A DNA stretch of 53,804 nucleotides from Halobacillus sp. A1 (GTDB lineage: Bacteria; Bacillota; Bacilli; Bacillales; Halobacillaceae), in NCBI RefSeq assembly GCF_024189295.1, contig NZ_JAIZEN010000020.1, positions 1 to 53,804 on the forward strand, written 5' to 3'. The first letter of the stretch is position 1, and every line of letters begins with the position of its first letter. Position numbers and translations under genes: made by a program. Positions 25,516 to 33,479 of this stretch are shown here, piece after piece. The notes under the pieces are model-generated. The model saw nothing but the letters and a program-made list of their open reading frames with translations, searched no databases and was not told the DNA's origin.

Positions 25516-27962
25516 CTACGGACACCAGCTATATAAAACATTTTGAACAAAAACTTTCAAACAGCCAATTAACTTTGGAAAATATATGGGAAAGGCTTAA
25601 CGAATCAAAGGTCTTTGTTCAATATGAACCACTTAAACAGACAGTAATTAGTAAGCTCCGAGATGCAGAGGAACTAGTTTGTATATGCAGCAGCAACAAA
25701 ATACCTAAAGAAATACTACAAGAGATCCCAAAACTATCGAAAAGGGGAGTTAGGGTTTATATTCTCACAAGTTCCTATGAAGAATTTTATCAAGATTTCA
25801 TTAGTGAAAAAGCTATTCTGCGAGTTGATACTAATGTTACGGGTTTCATGATTATGATAGACCCTAAACCTAAACTCGAAACTAAAAGTGGATATCTTGC
25901 AGGTGCCAATGGATTAGATGTAGAAGGTGGATTAGGGTATTTAGGAGCTTTTAATGGTGAACAGCTAAAGGAAGCATATCACTATTTTATTTGGAGGTTT
26001 TGGAATGCTTCAGAAGAGTATAGAGGCTATCGTGAGGCTAACACTGCGTCACTTCGCTCACCATTTGACATCTATCCTTTAATAGATCCTGATAGCTTTT
26101 TCTATAACGGTTGGGAGCAAGAGTATCTGTCGGAACGGATAAAGAGTGTTATTGAATCGGCGAATTTTGAACTGCATATAGGCATTTCCAACTATAGAGA
26201 GTATAACGATCTTATCCCTCTAGTTGTTAGTAAGGCCAGACTTGGTGTGAAAGTATCGGTTTATACAGACTTGGCAATTGATCATTCTTTTATAAAAGAG
26301 TTTGAAGACGTTGAAGGTATTCAATTTTATTCAATGAAGTCTTTTGATAGTTTTTTTGTTCTTGCGGATCAGCAAAAAGGAATTCTACTAAGTGGAAATC
26401 AATCAAAGCAATATGAAACAGGGATAGCGTTAAGCCCAAAGGGTGTAGGAGACTTAAGAAGTCGCTTAAAAGCTAGTAAAAGTGAGTTATGGATTTTTAG
26501 GAATCAAACAACTTTAGATCAAGTTTCAGGTTCTAAGGTTATCTTTGAGGGGTTTAAACAAAATTTAGAAGAAAAGAATATAAAGGAGTCAGAAGTTGTC
26601 GATTATGGGACAATTGAAGTAGCGAACCTTCGTAATTATTTTGAAGGTATTATTAAACCGGAATTAAATCAAGACAAAGTATTAGCACGAACAATTATCC
26701 ATAAATGGAGAATTTCTCCTAAGATGCTAGACCCAAAAGCTAAGATTGACCCACTATATGCTAAGTGGGAAAAGGAAAAGGATAAGTTTATCAAATATTT
26801 GGAGCAAGTAGTTGAATATGCAGAAATGGTTAGTAATGAACGAAAAACGGTTTTTGCATCTTTACTTGGAAGATTTTTTCAAAAAGATGATTCAACTGAC
26901 ATTGACCAGATTAAAAAGGAATTAGAAGCGGCTTTATCTGAAATTAAATTAGGCGTGTATAACTGGCAGGAAACAAAGACACTTGTTGAAACTATTAAAT
27001 CTTATTCAAATAGCTTGCTACAACAACAATTTGAACTACATGAAAAACAAGAATACTATGAGAAAAAAGAATTGTGGGAAAAAGAAAATAAGGAACTTAG
27101 TAAAGAACGGAAGCAACTTGACGTTGCTATCGATCAGAAGAAAGAAGAAATAGCTTTAATTGAATCTCAATTAACTGAAGTGGGACCTGAAGCAGCAAAA
27201 CACCTAAAAGAACTAGAGAAAGAAATTATGCATTTGGAAGAAGAAATTGTAACAACCGAATTAGAAAACGAAGAATTGATTTATTTTAAACAAATAGAGC
27301 AGAAAATCTTGGATATATGTGCGGATCTAGATGATCGGATCAAAAAGTTTGGTTCATTAAAAAAGAAAGAAAAAAGAAATTACTACAATAATAAAGTTAA
27401 GCCTGGCTTAATAGAGAATTTCGAAGATCTTGGGGAAATAGAGTTATTCAATCAAATGATGGAAAATAATATTTCAGATTCAAAAGAAATAATGAAGTAT
27501 ATTATGAAAGAATTAGCTACTAATTCTAAATTCAGGGTAGATACTGATGAAGATCAGGAAGCAATTCTTATACAATATGAGCAAAACAAAACGGAAAAAA
27601 TTGGACTAGAGAATAAAGTGAAAGCTATTCAGCAGCAAAATCAATTTGGAAAGAAAGATGTGCAAAAAAAACTTCAACAAACGCAAAAAGAATTGAACAA
27701 GTTGGAACATGAATTACAAAAGGTCGAGAAAAAACAGGAGAGAATAGGAAATGAGTTTTCATTTACACCTTCAAAAAGGCAAGATTTTAAGATTCCTTTT
27801 TCAACGAATTTCTCACTAAACTTTCCTAATGAAGACTTACCAAAGACTGGAACCCTATATCATATAGGGAATACAAGACAATTAGCCATAAAAAAACAAG
27901 AAGAAATCGCAATTGGGGAGCTTGAATCGGATCGACTAAATGCTGAATTAGTTCTAAGTTAA
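25512..27962 (+). CDS. Degenerate PLD-like, coiled-coil protein, third gene of helicase operon
   Basis: An 816-residue protein starting at GTG 25512, overlapping the previous stop (GTGA). Residues about 35-330 look like two phospholipase-D-like lobes: VISKLRDAEELVCICSSNKI with RGVRVYILTSS, then RIKSVIESANFELHIGISN with GVKVSVYTD and FFVLADQQKGILLSGNQS. Neither lobe has the catalytic HxK, so if the fold is right it may bind rather than cut. Residues about 485-600 and 675-740 are long coiled coils (KENKELSKERKQLD, QKKLQQTQKELNKLEHEL), giving an SMC-like or scaffold character. About 590-670 is a charged helical block. The tail FPNEDLPKTGTLYHIGNTRQLAI resembles no sorting signal because no membrane helix follows. 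Strong terminator at the stop codon. Confidence 0.78.
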   Translation: MTTDTSYIKHFEQKLSNSQLTLENIWERLNESKVFVQYEPLKQTVISKLRDAEELVCICSSNKIPKEILQEIPKLSKRGVRVYILTSSYEEFYQDFISEKAILRVDTNVTGFMIMIDPKPKLETKSGYLAGANGLDVEGGLGYLGAFNGEQLKEAYHYFIWRFWNASEEYRGYREANTASLRSPFDIYPLIDPDSFFYNGWEQEYLSERIKSVIESANFELHIGISNYREYNDLIPLVVSKARLGVKVSVYTDLAIDHSFIKEFEDVEGIQFYSMKSFDSFFVLADQQKGILLSGNQSKQYETGIALSPKGVGDLRSRLKASKSELWIFRNQTTLDQVSGSKVIFEGFKQNLEEKNIKESEVVDYGTIEVANLRNYFEGIIKPELNQDKVLARTIIHKWRISPKMLDPKAKIDPLYAKWEKEKDKFIKYLEQVVEYAEMVSNERKTVFASLLGRFFQKDDSTDIDQIKKELEAALSEIKLGVYNWQETKTLVETIKSYSNSLLQQQFELHEKQEYYEKKELWEKENKELSKERKQLDVAIDQKKEEIALIESQLTEVGPEAAKHLKELEKEIMHLEEEIVTTELENEELIYFKQIEQKILDICADLDDRIKKFGSLKKKEKRNYYNNKVKPGLIENFEDLGEIELFNQMMENNISDSKEIMKYIMKELATNSKFRVDTDEDQEAILIQYEQNKTEKIGLENKVKAIQQQNQFGKKDVQKKLQQTQKELNKLEHELQKVEKKQERIGNEFSFTPSKRQDFKIPFSTNFSLNFPNEDLPKTGTLYHIGNTRQLAIKKQEEIAIGELESDRLNAELVLS

Positions 27963-28025
27963 AAAACGCAATATAAAAACAGTCATTACCATCAATAGTA
28001 TTGACTGTTTTTATATTGCGTTTTT
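27962..28025. terminator. Very long bidirectional terminator
   Basis: A perfect 24-base inverted repeat (27962-27985 with 28002-28025), loop of 16 bases, with A-run and T-run at its ends. It sits exactly between the convergent helicase operon and the membrane-protein pair. Confidence 0.92.
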
Positions 28026-28028
28026 CAG

Positions 28029-28835
28029 CTAACTTGAATAAGTATTTTTAACACTTATACCTAACTTGAGAAAAAGTAAGGCACCAGCAACTATGTTAAT
28101 GCCAGGAATAGATAGCGCAGCAATTATAATTGTAACCTTTGATAATTTAGCACCACAATAAATAGTCATAAATTGAACATAGGTTTTTTTATCAATTTGT
28201 TTTTTTATGTAACGCTTAGTTAATGAAGCTCCAATCAATGCTATAGACCATGCAGATAAGTAAGGGATATAACCCCAAAGACTTTGGTCTTCTAATAATT
28301 GATCAACTGTATATTCTACATCAGCTGTGAGTTGTTCATTTGTTATACCGGAAGACTTGACGCCCATTTTCTCAGCGAGTTCCTCAGTTAGTATAACCTG
28401 GTCTGCACCTACACCTTCAATTGCATCATTGGCATATGAAGTGGAATCAGTTGCTTTTAATTGAAAGCTTGTAGAAGTTCCATCATCATTATTTACCACA
28501 ATGTCATAATCCTCATGGTTTGTATCTTCAAACATGAATGCTTGTACCGTGTCCCCATTATCATTTTCAGCTTCTACATAATAGATTTCATGGGCAATTC
28601 CCTTAACGTTTGAAGCCAGACCAGGCAATTGGTCTTCATCTAACGATTGAACATAGCTATGCAAATCATCTAAATTTGCATCTTGTAAGCTAGAATTACT
28701 TTTTTTAAGTGCCTCTATTACGTACCCATGCTGTTCCATATCTATATCTTTTCCTTGAGTATAGAAGTGGCCCAGTGCGGTGGCGATTCCAATCTCATCC
28801 CAGTTTTTTTTGATAACCCTTTTAACCTTTGTCAT
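28029..28835 (-). CDS. Membrane protein with possible PD-(D/E)XK-like segment
   Basis: A 268-residue protein. The soluble N-terminal part (about 1-190) contains KGIAHEIYYVEAENDNGD, HEDYDIVVNNDDG and FQLKATDS. The order Glu/Asp ... Asp then Q-x-K on neighbouring strands resembles the variant (D...QxK) of restriction-endonuclease-like folds, an inference only. Two or three hydrophobic segments follow (YIPYLSAWSIALIGASL, VTIIIAALSIPGINIVAGALLFL). It overlaps the DUF697-like gene upstream by 14 bases, so the pair is co-translated. GGAGGACCTTA precedes the ATG. I recognise the soluble block as occurring in other bacterial hypothetical proteins but know no function. Convergent to the helicase operon. 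Confidence 0.7.
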   Translation of the reverse strand: MTKVKRVIKKNWDEIGIATALGHFYTQGKDIDMEQHGYVIEALKKSNSSLQDANLDDLHSYVQSLDEDQLPGLASNVKGIAHEIYYVEAENDNGDTVQAFMFEDTNHEDYDIVVNNDDGTSTSFQLKATDSTSYANDAIEGVGADQVILTEELAEKMGVKSSGITNEQLTADVEYTVDQLLEDQSLWGYIPYLSAWSIALIGASLTKRYIKKQIDKKTYVQFMTIYCGAKLSKVTIIIAALSIPGINIVAGALLFLKLGISVKNTYSS

Positions 28836-29394
28836 TAAGGTCCTCCATTTGCTTTTTTACATCATCATTTGAAATGTTTTTCCCGGTCTTTTTACCCAAT
28901 TTGAATGCATTAATTATATCACTTTTACTCGGCTCTCTTCCCTTAGCTTTTTCAATGAAATACAGATCTATTGCTTTTCCCAATCCAAATGTAAGTCCAG
29001 CAACTAGAGGGATTGTCATTAATCCACCTATCCCAGGCAATCCTATTTTGTAAAGGCCGATAGCTGTTTGTTGTGCTGCAAATCCCCCGCCAATTACCCC
29101 GCCAATATACTTTATAACCTCTTTTACACTTTCTTCTTTTAGATTAATGCCCCTAACCTGTGCAATCTTGTGACCCATAAATGCTTGTATGGGTGTCAGA
29201 ATGAAAATGTCAGCAAATGGTATCGGTTGTATGGCAACAGCAGCGCATAAGATAGATGTGGTTGTAATAATTTTGGTGACTTTTTCATCTGACGTAAGAA
29301 GATTATTTTTTTCAATCTCTAAAAACTCTTTTGCTAGTTGAGCTTTATACTTATGGAAAATACTTTGTGCTTCTACTTTCTTTTGGTTCTCCAT
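28822..29394 (-). CDS. DUF697-like small membrane protein
   Basis: A 190-residue protein starting at ATG 29394 (MENQKKVEAQ) with AAAGGAGGAATATA upstream; the frame is open six codons further without a ribosome binding site. After a charged helix come hydrophobic segments typical of DUF697: ILCAAVAIQPIPFADIFILTPIQAFMGHKIAQVRG and YIGGVIGGGFAAQQTAIGLYKIGLPGIGGLMTIPLVAGLTFGLG, the latter glycine-rich and possibly inserting into membranes. The role of DUF697 is poorly known; it is often fused to GTPases. Here it forms a two-gene unit with the next protein. Confidence 0.75.
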   Translation of the reverse strand: MENQKKVEAQSIFHKYKAQLAKEFLEIEKNNLLTSDEKVTKIITTTSILCAAVAIQPIPFADIFILTPIQAFMGHKIAQVRGINLKEESVKEVIKYIGGVIGGGFAAQQTAIGLYKIGLPGIGGLMTIPLVAGLTFGLGKAIDLYFIEKAKGREPSKSDIINAFKLGKKTGKNISNDDVKKQMEDLNDKG

Positions 29395-29597
29395 TATATT
29401 CCTCCTTTCCATGTTTCTAATTAATATTATAAGGTATACAACAGTACGATTGTGCCTTAACTCTTGTATTTCTTGTAAATTTATATCTTGTATGTTGAAA
29501 AACTAGGGTCCTTCTACATGCTCTATTATTGATCTGCTTTACACTGATTCTTGCCATTTTTTATTATATGGTTGAAAAGAAAAAAGGAGGAAGAACA

Positions 29598-29786
29598 TTG
29601 AAAACCTACATCATCCTATTTATCGTCATCATCGCCATGCACGTCATGACATTCGTAAACACCACCATTTTTGACGGAGAATGGAACGGCATCGTATTAA
29701 TGATCTCTAATGCCCTGTTTCTAATCGCTGCCATATTTTTTGGAACAGAATTTCGAGCGCGCAAACGAGTGGAGGAAAAACAGTAA
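29598..29786 (+). CDS. Small two-helix membrane protein
   Basis: A 62-residue protein starting TTG at 29598, after AAAAAGGAGGAAGAACA at ideal spacing; an ATG 23 codons upstream has no ribosome binding site and is rejected. Helices at about 4-20 (YIILFIVIIAMHVMTFV) and 32-48 (IVLMISNALFLIAAIFF) with a basic tail FRARKRVEEKQ. No family recognised. Base composition returns to that of the core genome from here on. Confidence 0.65.
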   Translation: MKTYIILFIVIIAMHVMTFVNTTIFDGEWNGIVLMISNALFLIAAIFFGTEFRARKRVEEKQ

Positions 29787-29843
29787 AGGAATTCTCTTCC
29801 TTTTAGCGAATGCTATATATAGGAAGAAAGAGGGGGATTTATT

Positions 29844-31544
29844 ATGAGTTCGATTTACATAGAAAAGCATGATTTGCAGGATACAAAGGCTATTGAAGCG
29901 AAGCTTGAGACTTTCGTTCAGCTGCCTTTCCATACGTTAGCCGACGTGGAATCGTGGCTGCTTGAGGTTTCGGATTTTTACGATGAGCTGCGGGAGGCTC
30001 TTGATGGGCACTACATCGATTTCCAGGCACATAATCAAGATGAAGAAGCGAAGCGGGCGTTTGAACATGATCAGGAGAAGATTGAGCCGTTAATGAAAAC
30101 GTACACGGCGAAGCTTGATGATAAGCTGATGAGCTCGCCTTTTAAGGAGCAGCTCGATAAAGATAAATACGGCCGGCTTCTGCGCAGTAAAGAAAATGCG
30201 ATGGAGCTTTTTCGTGAAGAGAATATTGGACTTGAGGTGGAAGAGGATCGTCTCGCTACCCGTTATTTTGAGCTGACGGGCGGCTTGTCAGCGGACTGGA
30301 ATGGCGAGGAAAAAACGATTCCGGAGCTGTTTCCTTATTTAGAGGATCCTGACCGCAATGTGAGAAAGTCTGCTTTTGATAAAATCTTTCAAGCGCTGAC
30401 GACGGTGGAGGATGAGCTGCAGGAGATCATGAGTGAGTTGATGGGGCTACGTGAGAAGAAAGCGGCGAACAGCGGTCTCGCGAATTATCGCGACTATATG
30501 TTCAAAAAATATGAGCGCTTTGATTATACGCCGGATGATTGCAAGGAGCTGGCGGCTTCTATACGCCAACATGTCCTGCCTGTAGCTGAAAAAATTGAAA
30601 AACAGAAGCAGGAGGAGCTGGGCGTCGAGGTGCTTCGTCCTTATGACCGAAGTGCTGTACCCAAAGGCCGCACGCCTCTGAAACCATTTTCCAAGCGGGA
30701 TGAGCTTGTCGATCGCACGTCGAAAGCTCTACAACAAATCGATCCCCGTTTCTCTGAATTGATTGATCTAATGGATGACAAAGGAATGCTCGATTTAGAA
30801 ACGCGTAAAAATAAGTCTCCGGGCGGTTTCTGCACCCCGCTGCCTGTATCCCAGCTTTCCTTTATCTTCATGAATGCTTCCCACACGCACGGTGATATGA
30901 TGACGCTATTCCACGAAATGGGCCACTGCATTCATAACGATTTGAAGCTGCAGCAGCCGTTAGCCTACGATCGAGAAACGCCGATGGAATCATCTGAGCT
31001 CGCCAGCATGACGATGGAGCTGTTTTCGATCGATCAGTGGGATCACTTTTATTCAAAAGAGGAGCAGCGGCAGGCTAAGCTTGATCTGCTGCGCGACATC
31101 GTGACGTTCCTGCCAGGCGGGATCCGTGTCGATCAGTTCCAGCACTGGATGTACGAAAATCCGAAGCATACGAAGGAAGAACGGATGGAGAAATTCGCTG
31201 CCCTGTCCAAAGAGCTGTCTTCAGGAGTCGTCGATTGGAGCGGCTATGAGGACGCGCGCAGGAAAGAATGGCTGTTCATCCTTCATATCTTTGAAGTACC
31301 GTTCTATTATGTGGAGTATGTCATCGCCCAGCTCGGCGCGGTGCAAATGTATAAGCAATACAAAGAAGACCCTGAAGGAACACTGGACCGTTACAAAAAA
31401 GCACTGGCGCTCGGCAATACTAAATCATTAGCCGATGTGTACGAAGCGGCCGGCATTCGTTTTGATTTCTCTGGAGAGATGATTCAGGAGTTGATGGATT
31501 TTCTACAGAAGGAAATAGAAGAAGTAGAAAATATGCAGGTCTAG
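29844..31544 (+). CDS. M3-family oligoendopeptidase (zinc peptidase)
   Basis: A 566-residue cytoplasmic metallopeptidase that degrades short peptides. The zinc site is HEMGH at 357-361, with the third ligand Glu in MESSELASM about 24 residues later. Other M3 hallmarks: NKSPGGFCTPLPVSQLSFIFMN and IFEVPFYYVEYVIAQLGAVQMY. The length and the SPGGFC motif fit the short 'M3, not PepF' group (about 560 residues, like Pz-peptidase) better than PepF (about 600). GAGGGGGATTTATT precedes the ATG. Monocistronic with a good terminator. Confidence 0.93.
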   Translation: MSSIYIEKHDLQDTKAIEAKLETFVQLPFHTLADVESWLLEVSDFYDELREALDGHYIDFQAHNQDEEAKRAFEHDQEKIEPLMKTYTAKLDDKLMSSPFKEQLDKDKYGRLLRSKENAMELFREENIGLEVEEDRLATRYFELTGGLSADWNGEEKTIPELFPYLEDPDRNVRKSAFDKIFQALTTVEDELQEIMSELMGLREKKAANSGLANYRDYMFKKYERFDYTPDDCKELAASIRQHVLPVAEKIEKQKQEELGVEVLRPYDRSAVPKGRTPLKPFSKRDELVDRTSKALQQIDPRFSELIDLMDDKGMLDLETRKNKSPGGFCTPLPVSQLSFIFMNASHTHGDMMTLFHEMGHCIHNDLKLQQPLAYDRETPMESSELASMTMELFSIDQWDHFYSKEEQRQAKLDLLRDIVTFLPGGIRVDQFQHWMYENPKHTKEERMEKFAALSKELSSGVVDWSGYEDARRKEWLFILHIFEVPFYYVEYVIAQLGAVQMYKQYKEDPEGTLDRYKKALALGNTKSLADVYEAAGIRFDFSGEMIQELMDFLQKEIEEVENMQV

Positions 31545-31552
31545 CACTATAG

Positions 31553-31588
31553 AAAAAGCAGTTCCGTAAGTTACGGAGCTGCTTTTTT
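31553..31588 (+). terminator. Terminator of the M3 peptidase gene
   Basis: AAAAGCAGTTCCGTAA pairs with TTACGGAGCTGCTTTT (one G-U), followed by T residues, within ten bases of the stop. Confidence 0.88.
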
Positions 31589-31630
31589 GTTTTGTAGGAT
31601 TAGCGAATAAAAATATATTGAAAGATTGCT

Positions 31631-31656
31631 TTAATTATCCATGATCCAACCGATAT
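31631..31656 (+). promoter_or_regulatory. Sigma-D-type promoter for csrA-hag
   Basis: TTAA (31631-31634), 14 bases, then ACCGATAT (31649-31656). The consensus is TAAA, 14-16 bases, GCCGATAT, so the -10 matches 7 of 8. It lies just upstream of the csrA-like gene and flagellin, where a motility promoter is expected. Confidence 0.65.
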
Positions 31657-31684
31657 AAGATATAACATCAAGGAGGATGGTTAA

Positions 31685-31855
31685 GTGGCACTTGTAATTG
31701 GTAGAAATCCCGGTGAGAAGATCATTGTAGAACATAAAGGAGAAACCCTTGTGATCGAAGCGATCAAGACAGAGGACGGTTTACTAAGAATCGGACTCGA
31801 AGCAGCCTCATCATTTAAAATTGCTAGAGAAGAAATTCATGGTAGGAACTCATAA
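31685..31855 (+). CDS. csrA: Short CsrA-family RNA-binding regulator
   Basis: A 56-residue protein starting GTG at 31685, after AAGGAGGATGGTTAA. Sequence MALVIGRNPGEKIIVEHKGE, then an IEAIKTEDGLLRIGLEA core and FKIAREEIHGRNS. It follows the CsrA fold: L-V-I-G-R--GE-I at the N-terminus, a V/I-RIG beta strand, and I-REEI at the C-terminus. Typical CsrA has 61-74 residues, so this is a short form lacking the C-terminal tail. CsrA blocks translation by binding GGA motifs at ribosome binding sites; B. subtilis CsrA represses hag. The flagellin gene is next and its leader has such motifs, so it is the probable target. FliW, the usual antagonist, is not in the window. Confidence 0.8.
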   Translation: MALVIGRNPGEKIIVEHKGETLVIEAIKTEDGLLRIGLEAASSFKIAREEIHGRNS

Positions 31856-31876
31856 CGAGTTTTTATAAATTAAAAC

Positions 31877-31910
31877 GAGCATAAGGACGTGCTCTAAACA
31901 AACACGGAGG
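31877..31910 (+). promoter_or_regulatory. CsrA-type binding leader of flagellin mRNA
   Basis: GAGCA, loop TAAGGACG, TGCTC (31877-31894) is a hairpin presenting AGGA in the loop, the preferred CsrA site. A second GGA lies in the Shine-Dalgarno GGAGG at 31906-31910. Two sites with one over the ribosome binding site copy the arrangement known in B. subtilis hag. Confidence 0.65.
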
Positions 31911-31918
31911 TAATGATA

Positions 31919-32962
31919 ATGAGAATTAATCACAACGTTGCAGCGTTAAATACACACCGCCAAATGGGCGAAGCAAACAAAGGGCAACAGAACTCTATGG
32001 AGAAGCTATCATCAGGTCTTCGCATTAACAAAGCCGGAGACGATGCAGCGGGTCTTGCGATCTCTGAAAAAATGCGTGGACAGATCCGTGGTTTGGATCA
32101 GGCGTCTCGTAACTCTCAGGATGGTATTTCTATGATTCAAACGGCTGAGGGTGCTTTGAACGAGACTCATGATATTTTACAGCGTATGCGTGAGTTGTCC
32201 GTTCAGTCTGGGAACGATACGAACACGGATACAGATCGTAAAGAACTCCAAAAAGAAGTTGATCAACTATCTGAGGAATTGACTCGTATTTCTGATGACA
32301 CTGAGTTTAATACACAGAAATTATTAGATGGTGAATTTGAAGGAACTCTTCAAATAGGTTCGAATGAAGATCAAAACATTGATATTTCAATTAAGGATAT
32401 GGGAGCAGAGGCTCTTGGAGTTGCTGGAACTTTAGAAACTGAAGATCTAAGTTCTAATCCTATTCAAATTGATGGTGAAGAATTCACAGGTGATGCTCTA
32501 TCAGTGAATGGTAATGTTGCTGCTGTTGATATAGATGGAACTATGTATGCGGTAGACGATGTGGAATTTGATGATTCAGATGCTGATGAAAGCAATCACG
32601 AATTTGTTGCTAAAGCAGGAGTCGAAGAATTCGAAGGTACTGCAGGTGACAGCTATGGTGGAATCAATATATCCACTCAAGAGGATGCTAACTCATCGAT
32701 TGCAACGCTAGATGATGCTATTGAAGATGTATCTGCTGAGCGCTCTAAACTAGGTGCCGTACAAAACCGCCTAGACCACACCATCAACAACCTTGGAACA
32801 TCTTCTGAAAACCTTACAGCCGCAGAATCACGTATCCGTGACGTAGACATGGCCGAAGAAATGATGAACCAAACGAAGAACTCAATCCTTGGACAAGCAT
32901 CACAAGCTATGCTGGCTCAAGCAAACCAGCAGCCACAAGGTGTTCTTCAACTTCTACAATAA
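31919..32962 (+). CDS. hag: Flagellin
   Basis: A 347-residue flagellar filament subunit, exported by the flagellar type III system. The N-terminal D0/D1 (MRINHNVAALNTHRQM, MEKLSSGLRINKAGDDAAGLAISEKMRGQIRGL) and C-terminal D1/D0 (GAVQNRLDHTINNLGTSSEN, AESRIRDVDMAEEM, ending QPQGVLQLLQ) are fully conserved. Residues about 165-270 are a variable, acidic, surface-exposed region that makes it some 40 residues longer than B. subtilis Hag (304). I start at ATG 31919, giving the canonical MRIN and eight bases from GGAGG; the ATG at 31913 is too close to it. It is probably co-transcribed with csrA and under CsrA control. Terminator follows. Confidence 0.96.
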   Translation: MRINHNVAALNTHRQMGEANKGQQNSMEKLSSGLRINKAGDDAAGLAISEKMRGQIRGLDQASRNSQDGISMIQTAEGALNETHDILQRMRELSVQSGNDTNTDTDRKELQKEVDQLSEELTRISDDTEFNTQKLLDGEFEGTLQIGSNEDQNIDISIKDMGAEALGVAGTLETEDLSSNPIQIDGEEFTGDALSVNGNVAAVDIDGTMYAVDDVEFDDSDADESNHEFVAKAGVEEFEGTAGDSYGGINISTQEDANSSIATLDDAIEDVSAERSKLGAVQNRLDHTINNLGTSSENLTAAESRIRDVDMAEEMMNQTKNSILGQASQAMLAQANQQPQGVLQLLQ

Positions 32963-32972
32963 TTAAGCACAT

Positions 32973-33008
32973 AAGAAAAAGCCTGCTATTATTCGCAGGC
33001 TTTTTCTT
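32973..33008 (+). terminator. Terminator of flagellin
   Basis: AAGAAAAAGCCTGC and GCAGGCTTTTTCTT form a perfect 14-base stem directly after the gene. Confidence 0.93.
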
Positions 33009-33103
33009 ATAATATAACCTTTCAATTTATAACTGCAAAACTGGTTCATGGGCTATTTACAGTTAGAGCTAATTCTCGCGGGAAAACCTAGATAGGACCT
33101 AGT

Positions 33104-33313
33104 TTAAACATCATCTTCCAAAAGGTATTCATAATCGGGGTGACTCGGATGAATATCTACATTTCCGTAATTATCAATTGGAATTACAGGTTTATCAGGC
33201 AGGGCGTCCATATCGATGGTAGCAGCAATATCATCTAGCTTTTGTTGTCTGATCATTCGATAGCGATTTTCTACATCTTCTCGAGCTTGTTTCGGGGATT
33301 GAGACTTAGGCAT
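33104..33313 (-). CDS. Small acidic cytoplasmic protein of unknown function
   Basis: A 69-residue protein from ATG 33313 (MPKSQSPKQAREDVENRYRM), preceded by AAAAAGGAGGACCAAAC; the frame is open 13 codons further without a ribosome binding site. The second half, PVIPIDNYGNVDIHPSHPDYEYLLEDD, is acidic and proline-rich. No family, signal peptide or membrane segment recognised. Its ribosome binding site and base composition support a real gene. It stands alone, convergent with flagellin. Confidence 0.65.
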   Translation of the reverse strand: MPKSQSPKQAREDVENRYRMIRQQKLDDIAATIDMDALPDKPVIPIDNYGNVDIHPSHPDYEYLLEDDV

Positions 33314-33479
33314 GTTTGGTCCTCCTTTTTCACTTAACCAATAAACACGCACTTATTTCTATTCAGTTTATGTGAAAAGTGAGTGAGGTACAAGTTTTTT
33401 CCATTATTAAGTAAATGTATTATCACTGCTGCGTTGTAAGCTGAGTCAATCAACCCTTAACCAAAGAAATTATCTCTGG

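Noticed and set aside
27838-27880. LPKTG near the end of the PLD-like/coiled-coil protein as a sortase signal
   Set aside because: No signal peptide and no hydrophobic helix or basic tail after it; the match is by chance.
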